64,000 nucleotides of DNA from Flavobacterium pectinovorum (GCF_006438875.1 NZ_RCZH01000017.1:80530-144529); one strand, 5' to 3'. Shown: positions 1-8,660, numbered from the stretch's first letter. Translations and numbers: made by a program. The notes: a model not told the origin generated them from the letters alone.

Positions 1-278
1 GTCAAAAACGATTGCTCAATAGTAGTTTTAAAAAAGACAAACGAAACAATAAATGCAGCAATTCCTACTGCGACATTTAAACCATAACTTACATACATTG
101 CACCATAAAAGAAAGAAGGTTCGATTTGATATTTTAATCCACAATGGCTGCAATTTTCGTTCATTTTTAGAACTTTAGACAAATGAAGCGGATTTTTGTC
201 CGAATACATGCTTTCATTTTGGCATTTTGGACAACTTCCTGTTAAAATACTATTTAGTTTGGATCCTTTTTTTAACAT
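1..278 (-). CDS. DUF983 family membrane protein (3' end cut by window edge)
   Basis: The minus strand is open from an ATG at 276-278 to the window edge, giving 92 residues. The N-terminal part has two CxxC knuckles (CPKC near residue 16 and CSHC near residue 44), which suggest a small zinc ribbon. A hydrophobic segment containing YGAMYVSYGLNVAVGIAAFI follows. This zinc-ribbon plus membrane-helix layout is typical of DUF983 proteins of Bacteroidota, whose function is unknown. The C-terminal part lies outside the window. The gene is divergent from the ABC-F gene, with 74 bp between the two start codons, so both promoters must lie in that short gap. Confidence 0.75.
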   Translation of the reverse strand, partial: MLKKGSKLNSILTGSCPKCQNESMYSDKNPLHLSKVLKMNENCSHCGLKYQIEPSFFYGAMYVSYGLNVAVGIAAFIVSFVFFKTTIEQSFL

Positions 279-352
279 TTGCAAAAAATTAAATTACCCA
301 TTGAATTGGGAGTGTAAATTTACACAATCAATTAGTTATAAAATAACAATAC

Positions 353-2266
353 ATGCTTAATATACATAATTTATCGGTTTCTTTTGGAGGTACATATTTA
401 TTCGAAGAAGTTACTTTTCGTTTAGGTGCCGGAGATCGAGTTGGACTTGTCGGAAAAAATGGTGCTGGAAAATCAACTATGCTAAAAATGTTAGCGGGAG
501 ATTTTGCTCCTGACTCTGGAGTTATTTCTCAGGAGAAAGATATGCGAATGGGATTTTTACGTCAGGATATCGATTTTGAACAAGGAAGAACTGTATTGGA
601 AGAAGCTTATGAAGCTTTTACTGAAATTAAGATTGTAGAAAAAAAGTTAGAACAAATCAATCATCAATTGGTTACCAGAACCGATTATGAGAGTGAAGAA
701 TACAGTCAAATCATTGAAGATTTATCTGATTACACGCATCGTTTTGACCTTTTAGGAGGTTATAATTATGTGGGAGATACAGAGAAAATTCTTTTAGGAT
801 TAGGTTTTAAAAGAGAAGTTTTCAATAACCAAACCGAAACTTTTTCCGGAGGTTGGAGAATGCGTATCGAGTTGGCAAAACTATTATTGCAATCCAATGA
901 TGTATTGCTTCTGGATGAGCCAACGAATCACCTTGATATCGAGAGTATTATTTGGTTGGAGAGTTTCTTGCGTAATTATCCCGGAGTTGTGGTGATTGTA
1001 TCGCACGATAAAATGTTCCTTGATAATGTTACGAATCGAACGATTGAAATCTCATTAGGAAAAGCATATGATTTTAATAAACCATATTCTCAATATTTAG
1101 AATTGCGTCATGAAATTCGTGAGAAGCAATTAGCGACTCAAAAGAATCAGGCTAAAAAGATTGAAGAAACAGAAAAATTAATCGAGAAATTCCGTGCAAA
1201 AGCCTCAAAAGCTTCGATGGCGCAATCATTGATTAAAAAATTAGATAAAGTAGAACGAATTGAAGTTGATGAAGACGACAATTCAGTAATGAATATATCT
1301 TTTCCGGTTTCAAAAGAACCAGGAAGAGTAGTAGTTGAAGCCGAGCATGTAACTAAAGCTTACGGCGACAAAGTTATTTTAAAAGATATTGATTTATTGG
1401 TCGAACGCGGAAGTAAAATTGCTTTTGTAGGACAAAATGGACAAGGAAAATCGACTTTTATTAAAGCAATTGTAAACGAGTTTGAATATCAGGGAAATAT
1501 CAAATTAGGACACAATGTTCAATTAGGATATTTTGCTCAAAATCAGGCTGAATATTTGGACGGCGAGATTACATTGCTTCAAACGATGGAAGATGCCGCA
1601 ATGGACACGAACCGCTCTAAAGTTCGTGACATGTTGGGATCATTTTTATTCCGCGGAGACGATGTGGAGAAAAAAGTAAAAGTACTTTCAGGAGGAGAAC
1701 GTAACCGTTTAGCACTTTGTAAGTTGTTGTTGCAGCCCATCAATGTTTTGCTAATGGATGAGCCTACGAATCACTTGGATATTAAATCTAAAAACGTTCT
1801 GAAAGCCGCACTTCAAAAATTTGGAGGAACATTATTATTGGTTTCTCACGATAGAGATTTCCTTCAGGGAATGTCGAATATTGTTTATGAATTCAAAGAT
1901 CAAAAGATCAAAGAATATTTAGGAGATATCAATTATTTCTTAGAACAGCGCAATCTTGAAAACATGCGTGAAGTCGAGAAAAAAGACGTTGCAAAAGCTG
2001 CTGCTCCAAAAGAAAGCAATAAAACATCCTACGAAGATCAGAAAAAGGGTAAAGCATTACAAAATAAATTAAGCAAAGTCGAAAGTCAAATCAAGCAATT
2101 AGAAAGAGACATTCAGCACGACGACAAATTGTTGGCTTCTAGTTATGATAAACATATTGAAGATGCTTCATTCTTTACAGCATATAAGAAAAAGAAAAAA
2201 GATTTAGATCAATTACTTCTGGACTGGGAAATCGTTCAGGAAGAAATTGATAATTTTAGTGCTTAA
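353..2266 (+). CDS. ABC-F family ATPase (ribosome-associated type)
   Basis: This soluble 637-residue protein has two tandem ABC ATPase domains and no membrane segments, the layout of the ABC-F family. ABC-F proteins bind the ribosomal E site and rescue or regulate translation, and some confer antibiotic resistance. Walker A motifs are GKNGAGKST (34-42) and GQNGQGKST (360-368). Each half has a signature motif (FSGGWRMR and LSGGERNR) followed by a Walker B of the form DEPTNHLD. A lysine/glutamate-rich linker lies between the domains. The last 80 or so residues look like a coiled coil, as in the Uup/YdiF type rather than EttA. A strong terminator follows 34 bp after the stop, so it appears monocistronic. 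The exact subfamily and any resistance role are not decidable here. Confidence 0.9.
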   Translation: MLNIHNLSVSFGGTYLFEEVTFRLGAGDRVGLVGKNGAGKSTMLKMLAGDFAPDSGVISQEKDMRMGFLRQDIDFEQGRTVLEEAYEAFTEIKIVEKKLEQINHQLVTRTDYESEEYSQIIEDLSDYTHRFDLLGGYNYVGDTEKILLGLGFKREVFNNQTETFSGGWRMRIELAKLLLQSNDVLLLDEPTNHLDIESIIWLESFLRNYPGVVVIVSHDKMFLDNVTNRTIEISLGKAYDFNKPYSQYLELRHEIREKQLATQKNQAKKIEETEKLIEKFRAKASKASMAQSLIKKLDKVERIEVDEDDNSVMNISFPVSKEPGRVVVEAEHVTKAYGDKVILKDIDLLVERGSKIAFVGQNGQGKSTFIKAIVNEFEYQGNIKLGHNVQLGYFAQNQAEYLDGEITLLQTMEDAAMDTNRSKVRDMLGSFLFRGDDVEKKVKVLSGGERNRLALCKLLLQPINVLLMDEPTNHLDIKSKNVLKAALQKFGGTLLLVSHDRDFLQGMSNIVYEFKDQKIKEYLGDINYFLEQRNLENMREVEKKDVAKAAAPKESNKTSYEDQKKGKALQNKLSKVESQIKQLERDIQHDDKLLASSYDKHIEDASFFTAYKKKKKDLDQLLLDWEIVQEEIDNFSA

Positions 2267-2300
2267 TATTTTAGCTACAGTTTCAGTTTTCAATATATAT

Positions 2301-2339
2301 ACCTTTATCAAAATTTCGAATTTTGATAAAGGTTTTTTT
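2301..2339 (+). terminator. Rho-independent terminator of the ABC-F gene
   Basis: A perfect 15-bp stem (2301-2315 with 2319-2333) closes a 3-base TCG loop and is followed by a run of seven T on the plus strand. It lies 34 bp beyond the ABC-F stop codon. Confidence 0.9.
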
Positions 2340-2349
2340 GTGATTTTCA

Positions 2350-2510
2350 GGAGCTACTTCCAGCTTTCCGTTTCATCCCGATAGCTATCGGGACACCAAA
2401 AAAACTATTTTTCTAAGCCATAAAACGAGCTTCCATTGGTCGCTGTTTTCTGGCAAGAAAAATTAGTTTTTTTAGTTCCGGGCTTTCCTCTTCAATCTGG
2501 GCTAGAAAAA
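2350..2510. repeat. Intergenic structured repeat element
   Basis: This non-coding stretch contains a perfect 18-bp palindrome (2376-2393, core CCGATAGCTATCGG) and an A/T-rich stem pairing 2398-2413 with 2456-2473. On the minus strand its ends read agcccagattgaag and gctggaagtagctcc. From memory, similar ends recur beside genes in flavobacterial genomes, so I take it as a dispersed repeat. No reading frame of note is present. Confidence 0.45.
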
Positions 2511-2552
2511 GAAGTTTCAAGTTCTTTTTGTTTCAGGTTTACGTAAAGTTTA

Positions 2553-2652
2553 TCATCTCGACCGAAGGGAGAGATCACACTAGAAATGCCACATACAAAA
2601 TCGCCAATCTTTGTCGAGTTTCGCGTGTGATCTCTCCCTTCGGTCGAGATGA
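2553..2652. repeat. Dispersed inverted repeat (family of the 4.8 kb and 41.6 kb copies)
   Basis: Two perfect 28-bp arms (2553-2580 and 2625-2652) enclose 44 bp. The arm core reads cgaccgaagggagagatcac. The interior contains the string caatctttgtcgag, which is also found inside the tandem copies at 4.8-5.1 kb. The structure could form a long hairpin in RNA or be a REP- or MITE-like element. Confidence 0.8.
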
Positions 2653-2677
2653 CAAGATTGGGTTTATGATTGTCAAG

Positions 2678-2713
2678 AACGTATTAATCCCGAAGCTTCG
2701 CGATTAATACGTT
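2678..2713. repeat. 36-bp near-perfect palindrome
   Basis: Positions 2678-2689 (aacgtattaatc) pair with 2702-2713, and the middle carries cgaagcttcg, itself a palindrome. Only one pair is mismatched over 36 bp. It sits in the 595-bp gap between the ABC-F gene and the App1-like gene. The rest of that gap, 2714-2861, shows nothing I recognise. Confidence 0.7.
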
Positions 2714-2861
2714 GAACGCACAGTAACCGCAATATTGAGATTACTTCGTTCCCCGCAATGCACAAAGCGAAAAAAAATCCGCGAAAACCAGTTAAAATCC
2801 GTCTCATCCGCGTGCCAATATCATCAGCATTCAATTCACATCCCACATTTCACAAGAAAAA

Positions 2862-3821
2862 CTAAATAAGTCCAATAGATTTTGAATGCATAATCGCTTC
2901 ACTACTATGTTTAAAATAACAAACAGAAACATCTAAATTTTCCAGATTTTTCATAATAGTTATAGTTGCATTTTTTTGATGTTTTCCGGTTTGCCTGATA
3001 TAAACGGCTTTTACCGTTACCGGAAATATTTTGCAGATTCGCTCATACAAAATAGGATCGTGCTGTGAATCGTCTCCTAATAAAACATACTTCAGATTGG
3101 GATAAAACTCTAAAACGTGTTTTATTTTATCAAACTTATGATCGTGATTTCCACGCCCACTCATAAAAAAATCGGTGATGCCTCTTTTAATATCTTTCAG
3201 TAAAATAACCGCCCTTGGTAAATGATGTATTTTAGTAAATTTCACAATAAACTGATACAAATTCCATTCGCTGCTCGAAATATAAAAAAAAGCATTTTCT
3301 TCTTCTTTATTATTTCGTCCTGCAGAGCTCAAAGCCTGATAATGTGGAACAACATCTTTAAAAACTTTGCGATCATTTACATTTTTAAACAACAGAATGT
3401 AGATTTTCTTAAAGAAATTTTGAGTGTGCGAAATCAAAAAAGTATCATCAATATCCGATATAATTCCTAGTTTTCCTTTGTGAGGTCTTATAAAACTGCC
3501 TTTTTCAGTTATCGTTTCCGTTCCATGTTTAATACTGACTTCGTATTCGATCCAACCAAAATGAGTTTCTTTTTCCAGCGGAATGCAAAATTTAAAATAG
3601 CCGTCATCCAGTGTTTTAGTGTGAATTTCCTGATTGTTGCATTTTAAATAAATATCAAAATTTTTAAGCGTTTTTATTCTATATTGATTGATAATTGAAG
3701 TGGCATTTTTAAAGTTTTTCTTCTGAAAATCATAATCATACGTTCTTTTAAAAACGTGCCCCATTACAATTAGTTCTTCCTCATTGGCATAACCTCGATA
3801 TAATTGTAAAATTGGTTTCAT
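2862..3821 (-). CDS. App1-like phosphatidate phosphatase domain protein (DUF2183)
   Basis: A 319-residue protein with no signal peptide. Residues 117-131 contain LGIISDIDDT, the DxDxT nucleophile loop of HAD-like phosphatases (DIDDT at 123-127). A later acidic motif, LLGDDSQHDP near residue 247, completes the active site. This pair of motifs characterises the catalytic domain of yeast App1, a Mg-dependent phosphatidate phosphatase, and its bacterial DUF2183 relatives. The N-terminal 110 residues look like the beta-rich domain that precedes it in this family. It is divergent from a diacylglycerol-kinase-like gene 65 bp away, which would run the reverse reaction. The substrate is inferred from the family and not shown by the sequence. 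Confidence 0.75.
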   Translation of the reverse strand: MKPILQLYRGYANEEELIVMGHVFKRTYDYDFQKKNFKNATSIINQYRIKTLKNFDIYLKCNNQEIHTKTLDDGYFKFCIPLEKETHFGWIEYEVSIKHGTETITEKGSFIRPHKGKLGIISDIDDTFLISHTQNFFKKIYILLFKNVNDRKVFKDVVPHYQALSSAGRNNKEEENAFFYISSSEWNLYQFIVKFTKIHHLPRAVILLKDIKRGITDFFMSGRGNHDHKFDKIKHVLEFYPNLKYVLLGDDSQHDPILYERICKIFPVTVKAVYIRQTGKHQKNATITIMKNLENLDVSVCYFKHSSEAIMHSKSIGLI

Positions 3822-3886
3822 TAATTACGTATATTTATAGATGACGATGTAAATTAATTATTTTAATTGATTTTAAAAATAAAATT

Positions 3887-4756
3887 TTGAAAAAGAATAT
3901 CATATTTGTTGTAAATCCTATTTCGGGCGACCTGGATAAATCGGATCTAATTGATGCAGTACAAGAGTTTGCGACAACAAATCATTTTAATCTGGAAGTT
4001 TATGAAACTGTGGGTAAAAATGATCAGAAAAAAATAGAAGCACTTTATAATCAATATTTACCGGAACGGATTGTTGTAGCTGGCGGTGACGGAACTATAA
4101 AAATGGTTGCCGAAGCTATGGAGCAATACGATGTAATTCTAGGTATTTTGCCTGCAGGTTCAGCAAATGGATTGTCTGTCGATCTAAATTTGCCGCCAAC
4201 AATCGAGGAGAACCTAAAAATTGCCTTTTTACACCATTATATCGAAATGGATATGATTTGTATCAACGGCAAAAAGAGCATTCATTTAAGCGATATTGGA
4301 GTCAATGCAAACTTGGTAAAAAATTACGAAGAAAGTAATTTACGAGGTTTTTGGGGTTATGCATTACAAGCATATTCAGCATTAAAAGAATCCGAAGAAC
4401 CTTTTGTAGCTACAATTTCGGCTAATAATGAAACTGTCGAACATATGGCAAGAATGATTGTAATCGCTAATTCTCAAAAATACGGAACAGGTGTTATTAT
4501 CAATCCAAATGGCGCAATGAATGATGGAAAATTCGAATTGGTTATTTTAAAAAACCTGGATTTGTTATTAATTGGAAAAATTATCACCGGAAATATGCCA
4601 ATTGATTCTGATGATATTGTGATTATTTCGACAGATAAAGCGACAATAAAAACAGATTATCCTGTAAACTTTCAAATTGATGGCGAATATTGCGGTGCAC
4701 AAACTGATTTAGAAATTCATATTTTGCATAAACAAATGAAAATTGCGGTTCCTTGA
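3887..4756 (+). CDS. Diacylglycerol/lipid kinase family protein (YegS/DgkB-like)
   Basis: A 289-residue cytoplasmic protein. Residues 10-14 are NPISG, residues 66-70 are GGDGT (the ATP-binding glycine-rich motif), and residues 86-95 are GILPAGSANG, where most relatives have GTxND. These three motifs in order define the DAGK catalytic family, which phosphorylates diacylglycerol or related lipids at the membrane surface. The start is a TTG at 3887; no in-frame ATG lies upstream and the usual KKNIIFVVNP beginning fits. The divergent neighbour is an App1-like phosphatase, so the pair could interconvert phosphatidate and diacylglycerol. Lipid preference cannot be read from the sequence. Confidence 0.85.
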   Translation: MKKNIIFVVNPISGDLDKSDLIDAVQEFATTNHFNLEVYETVGKNDQKKIEALYNQYLPERIVVAGGDGTIKMVAEAMEQYDVILGILPAGSANGLSVDLNLPPTIEENLKIAFLHHYIEMDMICINGKKSIHLSDIGVNANLVKNYEESNLRGFWGYALQAYSALKESEEPFVATISANNETVEHMARMIVIANSQKYGTGVIINPNGAMNDGKFELVILKNLDLLLIGKIITGNMPIDSDDIVIISTDKATIKTDYPVNFQIDGEYCGAQTDLEIHILHKQMKIAVP

Positions 4757-4773
4757 TTAAATAACTCCAATCT

Positions 4774-5119
4774 TGTCATTTCGACCGAAGAGAGAAATCA
4801 CACACGAAACTCCGTTCTTATGATCGTCAATCTTTGTCGAGCTACTTTATGTGATTTCTCCCTTCGGTCGAAATGACACAAAATGGGCTGACCAATCTTT
4901 GTCGAGCTACTTTATGTGATTTCTTCCTTCGGTCGAAATGACACAAAAAATGGGCTGACCAATCTTTGTCGAGCTACTTTATGTGATTTCTCCCTTCGGT
5001 TGAAATGACACAAAATGGGCTGACCAATCTTTGTCGAGCTACTTTATGTGATTTCTCCCTTCGGTCGAAATGAAACAAAATGGTCTGACCAATCTTTATC
5101 GAGCTACTTGAGATGACAC
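4774..5119. repeat. Tandem array of a ~66-bp palindrome-containing repeat
   Basis: Four near-identical units start at 4826, 4890, 4957 and 5022 (64, 67, 65 and 65 bp), and a fifth truncated, diverged unit starts at 5087. Each unit runs from gaccaatctttgtcgagc to cgaaatgacacaaaatgg. At the left end, 4774-4804 is an inverted copy of the repeat arm, so the array begins as a complete inverted repeat and then repeats one arm with its spacer. Units differ by single substitutions and 2-base indels. The same core occurs at 2553-2652 and a shorter relative at 41564-41666. The gap 4757-5176 holds no gene. Confidence 0.85.
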
Positions 5120-5176
5120 TGATTCGGGGTATTTTGTGTGATGTTTTTTTTATTTTAAACTAAATTATTAAGATAA

Positions 5177-6322
5177 TTACTTAAACGGATTTCTTTCTTG
5201 CCAATCGGTTTTGGGTTCAAGATAATTGAATAGTTTGGCAATGTTATGGTTGATCAACGTATTGCTGTGTGTAATTAATCCGTACATTTTTACAGGTTTT
5301 GCTCCCACGGAACTTTTAATTTCAAGAGCCGTTCTGGCGAAAACAATTTCAGAGAAACCTTGATTGATCGAGTAAGCAATCATGTCGTACAACATATTTA
5401 AATACAGCATCTTTTCGCGTTGAATGGTTTCATCATAGCCTAAAAAATAAGTATCCATTACATTTCTGTTTTTGATTAATGTATTGAAGCCTATTAGTTT
5501 ATCCTCTAAGAAATACCCGTAAAACAAGAAATTATCTTTCATGATTTCTTTAAAAAAACTAAAGTGATTTCGAGCTAAGAAAAAAGTATTAAAAGGTGCA
5601 TTTTTGGCTACATGAAAATACAAATCATAAATAACATCTTCGTATTTTTTAATGTCGGCAAGAGACATTTTTTGTTTTAATATTCCGTCAGATTTTTTTC
5701 GGGCACGTTTGTATTGATCCCTATATTTTTTTGATAAAGCATCAATATAATCTTGTTCCGCTGTCCAGTTTTTATTGATTTCAAAAATCATATTAGGCTG
5801 AGTCGAAAACGTATAATTGTTTTTGAATTCGGCTTGTAAAGGCTCGATTTCTTTTGCGGTAAAATCTTTTATACTGGTAATATGAACTTTTTTCCCACTC
5901 GCTTTCAAATCTTTTTTAAGCTGATTAATTGCTTTGTGAAGTGTTTTTATCACTTTAGGCAGATTCGCTTCTTTATCAAAAGCAAAGGCATTTTGACCTG
6001 TAAGCATGTTGTTGCCAACAAATAACACATGTGAAGCAAAATTTTTGAAAGCAAAATTGCGTACAGAAGTCTTTAAACACTGATCGCGTTCTCCAAAGGA
6101 TTCCAGTTTTTCGGCAAATAAAAATTGAGTTATGACGATTCCGGCTAGTTTATCTTCGTTGAAAATTCCGATAAAATGACAAATCATATTTACGGGAGAA
6201 GAGTTCTCCAATACTTCAAGATATTCTCTGGTCAAAAAAATATTATCTACAGCCAGCGAATTCCATTCTAAAGGCAGTAAAGACGTGCTGTTGTAAATTT
6301 GGAAAGAATAAGTTGTATTCAA
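5177..6322 (-). CDS. GNAT/FemAB-like acyltransferase (peptidoglycan-related family)
   Basis: A 381-residue protein without signal peptide or membrane segments. The middle (about 190-310) has the pattern of the FemAB-like GNAT fold: a basic helix (KYRDQYKRARKKSDG), then the beta strands FLFYGYFLEDKLIGFNTLI. The C-terminal half ends with a strand-helix that includes VFARTALEIKSSVGAKP. Related proteins are annotated as peptidoglycan biosynthesis or GNAT-family acyltransferases, which move an acyl or aminoacyl group to an amine. The acceptor is unknown. A terminator separates it from the upstream DUF1761 gene on the same strand, so it should have its own promoter. The stop codon is followed by the 4.8 kb repeat array. 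Confidence 0.6.
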   Translation of the reverse strand: MNTTYSFQIYNSTSLLPLEWNSLAVDNIFLTREYLEVLENSSPVNMICHFIGIFNEDKLAGIVITQFLFAEKLESFGERDQCLKTSVRNFAFKNFASHVLFVGNNMLTGQNAFAFDKEANLPKVIKTLHKAINQLKKDLKASGKKVHITSIKDFTAKEIEPLQAEFKNNYTFSTQPNMIFEINKNWTAEQDYIDALSKKYRDQYKRARKKSDGILKQKMSLADIKKYEDVIYDLYFHVAKNAPFNTFFLARNHFSFFKEIMKDNFLFYGYFLEDKLIGFNTLIKNRNVMDTYFLGYDETIQREKMLYLNMLYDMIAYSINQGFSEIVFARTALEIKSSVGAKPVKMYGLITHSNTLINHNIAKLFNYLEPKTDWQERNPFK

Positions 6323-6395
6323 AAGAGTGTGCTAATTTCTTCAAAATTAGGTAATATTTATAATAACTCGGGTTGTTTAAGCTATTATTAAGAAA

Positions 6396-6425
6396 AACCC
6401 GTTTGATTTTGATTTCAAACGGGTT
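6396..6425 (-). terminator. Rho-independent terminator after the DUF1761 gene
   Basis: An 11-bp perfect stem (6396-6406 aacccgtttga with 6415-6425) closes an 8-base loop. On the minus strand it is followed by TTTTTCTT, and it lies 15 bp after the DUF1761 stop codon. Confidence 0.85.
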
Positions 6426-6439
6426 GCTATTTTTGTTCT

Positions 6440-6928
6440 TTATGCAAATCCGCAAATAATTCCTCCCATTAAAGTAAGAGAAACAATCCAGAATCCTGCG
6501 TGAATAAAGATATATTTCCATGATTTTCGCTCAAATAATCCATTAATTCCAATTACAGGAAAAGCAAAAAATAAACCCGCCATAAAGCCATGAAGCGATC
6601 CATGTTTAAAAGTGCGATATGCCGTTCCGTAATCTGCCATAAAAGCTGCAAATGAAGGTTTTGCGCTATCAACCAAAGGCGGTCCGCCTACCATTCCGAG
6701 AGCTCCGGTTTGATGTATGGTTACTGACATCAGGATTATGGTAATCATTAAAGAGAAAACATACGTAAGACCGAAAATTTTAAGCATGTTTCCTGTTCGA
6801 AGCTGTTCCTGAGTGAGATTGTTTTCTCTCATCCAGATTGTTCCGAACACTTTTGGGTTGTACCAGATAAAACCAACTACAAGTGTTACAACAGCTGCTA
6901 ATAGCAATGCAATAGGGTTAATTTCCAT
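6440..6928 (-). CDS. DUF1761 family membrane protein
   Basis: A 162-residue integral membrane protein with four hydrophobic segments. It opens with MEINPIALLLAAVVTLVVGF followed by IWYNPKVFGTIWM, the typical DUF1761 signature in which the first helix is followed by a WYxPxxFG motif. The family has no established function. It is flanked by a terminator 15 bp downstream and is divergent from the LRR gene at 7109 across 180 bp. Nothing in the context hints at a role. Confidence 0.8.
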   Translation of the reverse strand: MEINPIALLLAAVVTLVVGFIWYNPKVFGTIWMRENNLTQEQLRTGNMLKIFGLTYVFSLMITIILMSVTIHQTGALGMVGGPPLVDSAKPSFAAFMADYGTAYRTFKHGSLHGFMAGLFFAFPVIGINGLFERKSWKYIFIHAGFWIVSLTLMGGIICGFA

Positions 6929-7108
6929 AATATGAGGTTTTTAGGATTAGTTGGTCAAATTTAATCAAAAAAATACAATTTTTTGAAATTTATAAAAAGT
7001 AAATAAATACCTGTTAATTAATTACTTATTAACACTTTATCGACATTATATGCTTTATATCTGTGAATTGCATATTTTAGCACAGATAACAAAACCCCCA
7101 AATCTGTT

Positions 7109-7966
7109 ATGAAATGCCTAACAACTCTTTTATTAATATTCATTTTTTCGATGAATATTTTTGCAGATACAGTTTCTGATAAAGAAAAAGAAGCCTTAAT
7201 AAAATTATACCATTCGACAAATGGAGCACAGTGGAAAATTAAGTGGGATTTATCACTTTCAGTTTCAACGTGGTACGGAGTTCAGGTCGAAAATGGAAAG
7301 GTAACGGCTCTTAATTTAGCCGACAATAATCTGGAAGGAGAATTACCTGCTGAATTTTTTGATTTAGTGAATTTGACCACAGTTGATTTGCACAAAAATA
7401 AATTACAAGGTCAACTACCAAGTGCCATTAATAATTTTAAAGAACTTGAAGTTTTAGATGTTTCGGTGAATCAAATTTCGGGAGCAATACCGGAAACTAT
7501 TTGCGAGTTGCAAAAGCTTAGAGATTTAGAACTTTTCAAGAACAAAATCTCGGGAGAATTACCTGTCGAGATTGGAAAATTAAATCAATTGGAAGTTCTG
7601 TCATTATTTGATAATGAGATTGAAGGACAATTACCAAATTCAATTTATAAGATACCCGCACTGAAGGTTTTGCTTTTAAACAGCAATAAACTATCAGGGA
7701 ATTTAAGCGCAGAAGTGATAAATTTTAATGCTTTACAAAATCTTAGTTTGTTTGATAACGATTTTGAAGGTGAAATTCCGAAAGAGCTTGAAAAATTACA
7801 TCATTTGTCTGAAATGAATCTTTCATACAATAAATTTGCCGGAGGAGTATCAAAAAACTTAGCATTATTGGATGCTTTAAATATGACGATGTTCGATCAA
7901 AACGGGAATCTGTTTTTGTTGGAACTAAATGCTGAAAAAGATACCAGAGTTATTATCGAAAATTAA
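7109..7966 (+). CDS. Secreted leucine-rich repeat protein (plant-type LRR)
   Basis: A 285-residue protein with a Sec signal peptide (about 1-19, ending FADT). Residues 25-60 form the LRR cap seen in plant-type LRRs, with a TNGAQWKIKWDL motif and WYGV. Eight consecutive 24-residue repeats follow (about 65-255), each of the form LxxLxLxxNxLxGxLPxxI, for example LNLADNNLEGELPAEF. This is the plant-specific LRR subtype rather than the bacterial or internalin subtype. There is no T9SS sorting domain or membrane anchor, so it is probably periplasmic or released. LRR arcs bind proteins or glycans; the ligand is unknown. The gene appears monocistronic. Confidence 0.8.
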   Translation: MKCLTTLLLIFIFSMNIFADTVSDKEKEALIKLYHSTNGAQWKIKWDLSLSVSTWYGVQVENGKVTALNLADNNLEGELPAEFFDLVNLTTVDLHKNKLQGQLPSAINNFKELEVLDVSVNQISGAIPETICELQKLRDLELFKNKISGELPVEIGKLNQLEVLSLFDNEIEGQLPNSIYKIPALKVLLLNSNKLSGNLSAEVINFNALQNLSLFDNDFEGEIPKELEKLHHLSEMNLSYNKFAGGVSKNLALLDALNMTMFDQNGNLFLLELNAEKDTRVIIEN

Positions 7967-8142
7967 TCGTGCTTAGGAATGATTTTTTATAATCGTTCAT
8001 AAAGTTGATAAAATATATTTAGTTAATTATGAAAACAGTAATTCGTTACGGTTTTTTTATGCAGTGATATTTCGATATCAATAGAAGGGAAAATCTAATG
8101 ATTGAGAAGAAAATAAAAAGGTTTCGAAAGTAGAATTTGTAC

Positions 8143-8150
8143 TAACTTTG
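8143..8150 (+). promoter_or_regulatory. Possible -7 promoter box (TAACTTTG)
   Basis: TAACTTTG matches the Bacteroidota -7 consensus TAnnTTTG. A TTTC at 8122-8125 sits near the expected -33 position. It would serve the small gene at 8283, leaving a leader of about 125 bases. Nothing else is visible in the 316-bp gap 7967-8282. Confidence 0.35.
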
Positions 8151-8282
8151 TATCGATTTAATAATTTAAGATAAGTTTTTATATGAACTTACTTTTTTTT
8201 CATAACTTTAATATTGAATTCAACTTATAAGTATATTGAAGTTTTAAAATAATAATAATTTAACCTTTTTAATAATAAGATT

Positions 8283-8588
8283 ATGGTAGTACAGTATCAA
8301 GGTGAACAATACGGGAAAAAGACAAATTTTACAATAAGGATAATAGGGAACAATTTATCGAAAAGTAGCTCTAATTATCAAATTGATTTGCTGGTAGGAG
8401 ACAAGAAGCTGCCAACTTTTACGACATCAATTCACCAGAGTTTGTCAAATTGTTTGAAAGAAATCTATTTGTTCAGAAAACACAATGGTATTAAATTCGA
8501 GGCTTCTTCAGAAAAAGTTGGAACACCTTTAGTGCCGTATGATCAGGTTTTATACAACTATAATAAGTATGCATTGTTTATGGCTTAA
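8283..8588 (+). CDS. Small conserved-looking hypothetical protein
   Basis: A 101-residue soluble protein that I do not recognise. It has no signal peptide, lipobox or membrane segment. The composition is mixed, with alternating hydrophobic strands (FTIRIIGNN, YQIDLLVGDKKLPTF) suggesting a small beta-rich fold. The gene has a clean ATG, a plausible -7 box about 130 bp upstream and a strong terminator 37 bp downstream, so it is likely a real monocistronic gene despite its size. The downstream neighbour, a GlxA-type regulator, is convergent and shares the terminator. Confidence 0.65.
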   Translation: MVVQYQGEQYGKKTNFTIRIIGNNLSKSSSNYQIDLLVGDKKLPTFTTSIHQSLSNCLKEIYLFRKHNGIKFEASSEKVGTPLVPYDQVLYNYNKYALFMA

Positions 8589-8625
8589 GCTATAATGCTT
8601 AAAAATATAAAATGCTTGAAAATAT

Positions 8626-8660
8626 AAAAAGACTGTTCGGTTATACTGAACAGTCTTTTT
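8626..8660. terminator. Bidirectional Rho-independent terminator
   Basis: A 13-bp stem (8626-8638 aaaaagactgttc with 8648-8660) closes a 9-base loop, with A and T runs on either side. It lies between convergent genes ending at 8588 and 8702 and can stop transcription from both. Confidence 0.85.

Noticed and set aside
4826..5119. Regular direct repeats that could suggest a CRISPR array
   Set aside because: The units are contiguous, with no unique spacers, are longer (64-67 bp) than CRISPR repeats, and no cas genes are nearby.
6243..6521. 92-residue minus-strand frame spanning the DUF1761 and GNAT genes
   Set aside because: It overlaps both well-supported genes and the terminator between them in another frame.
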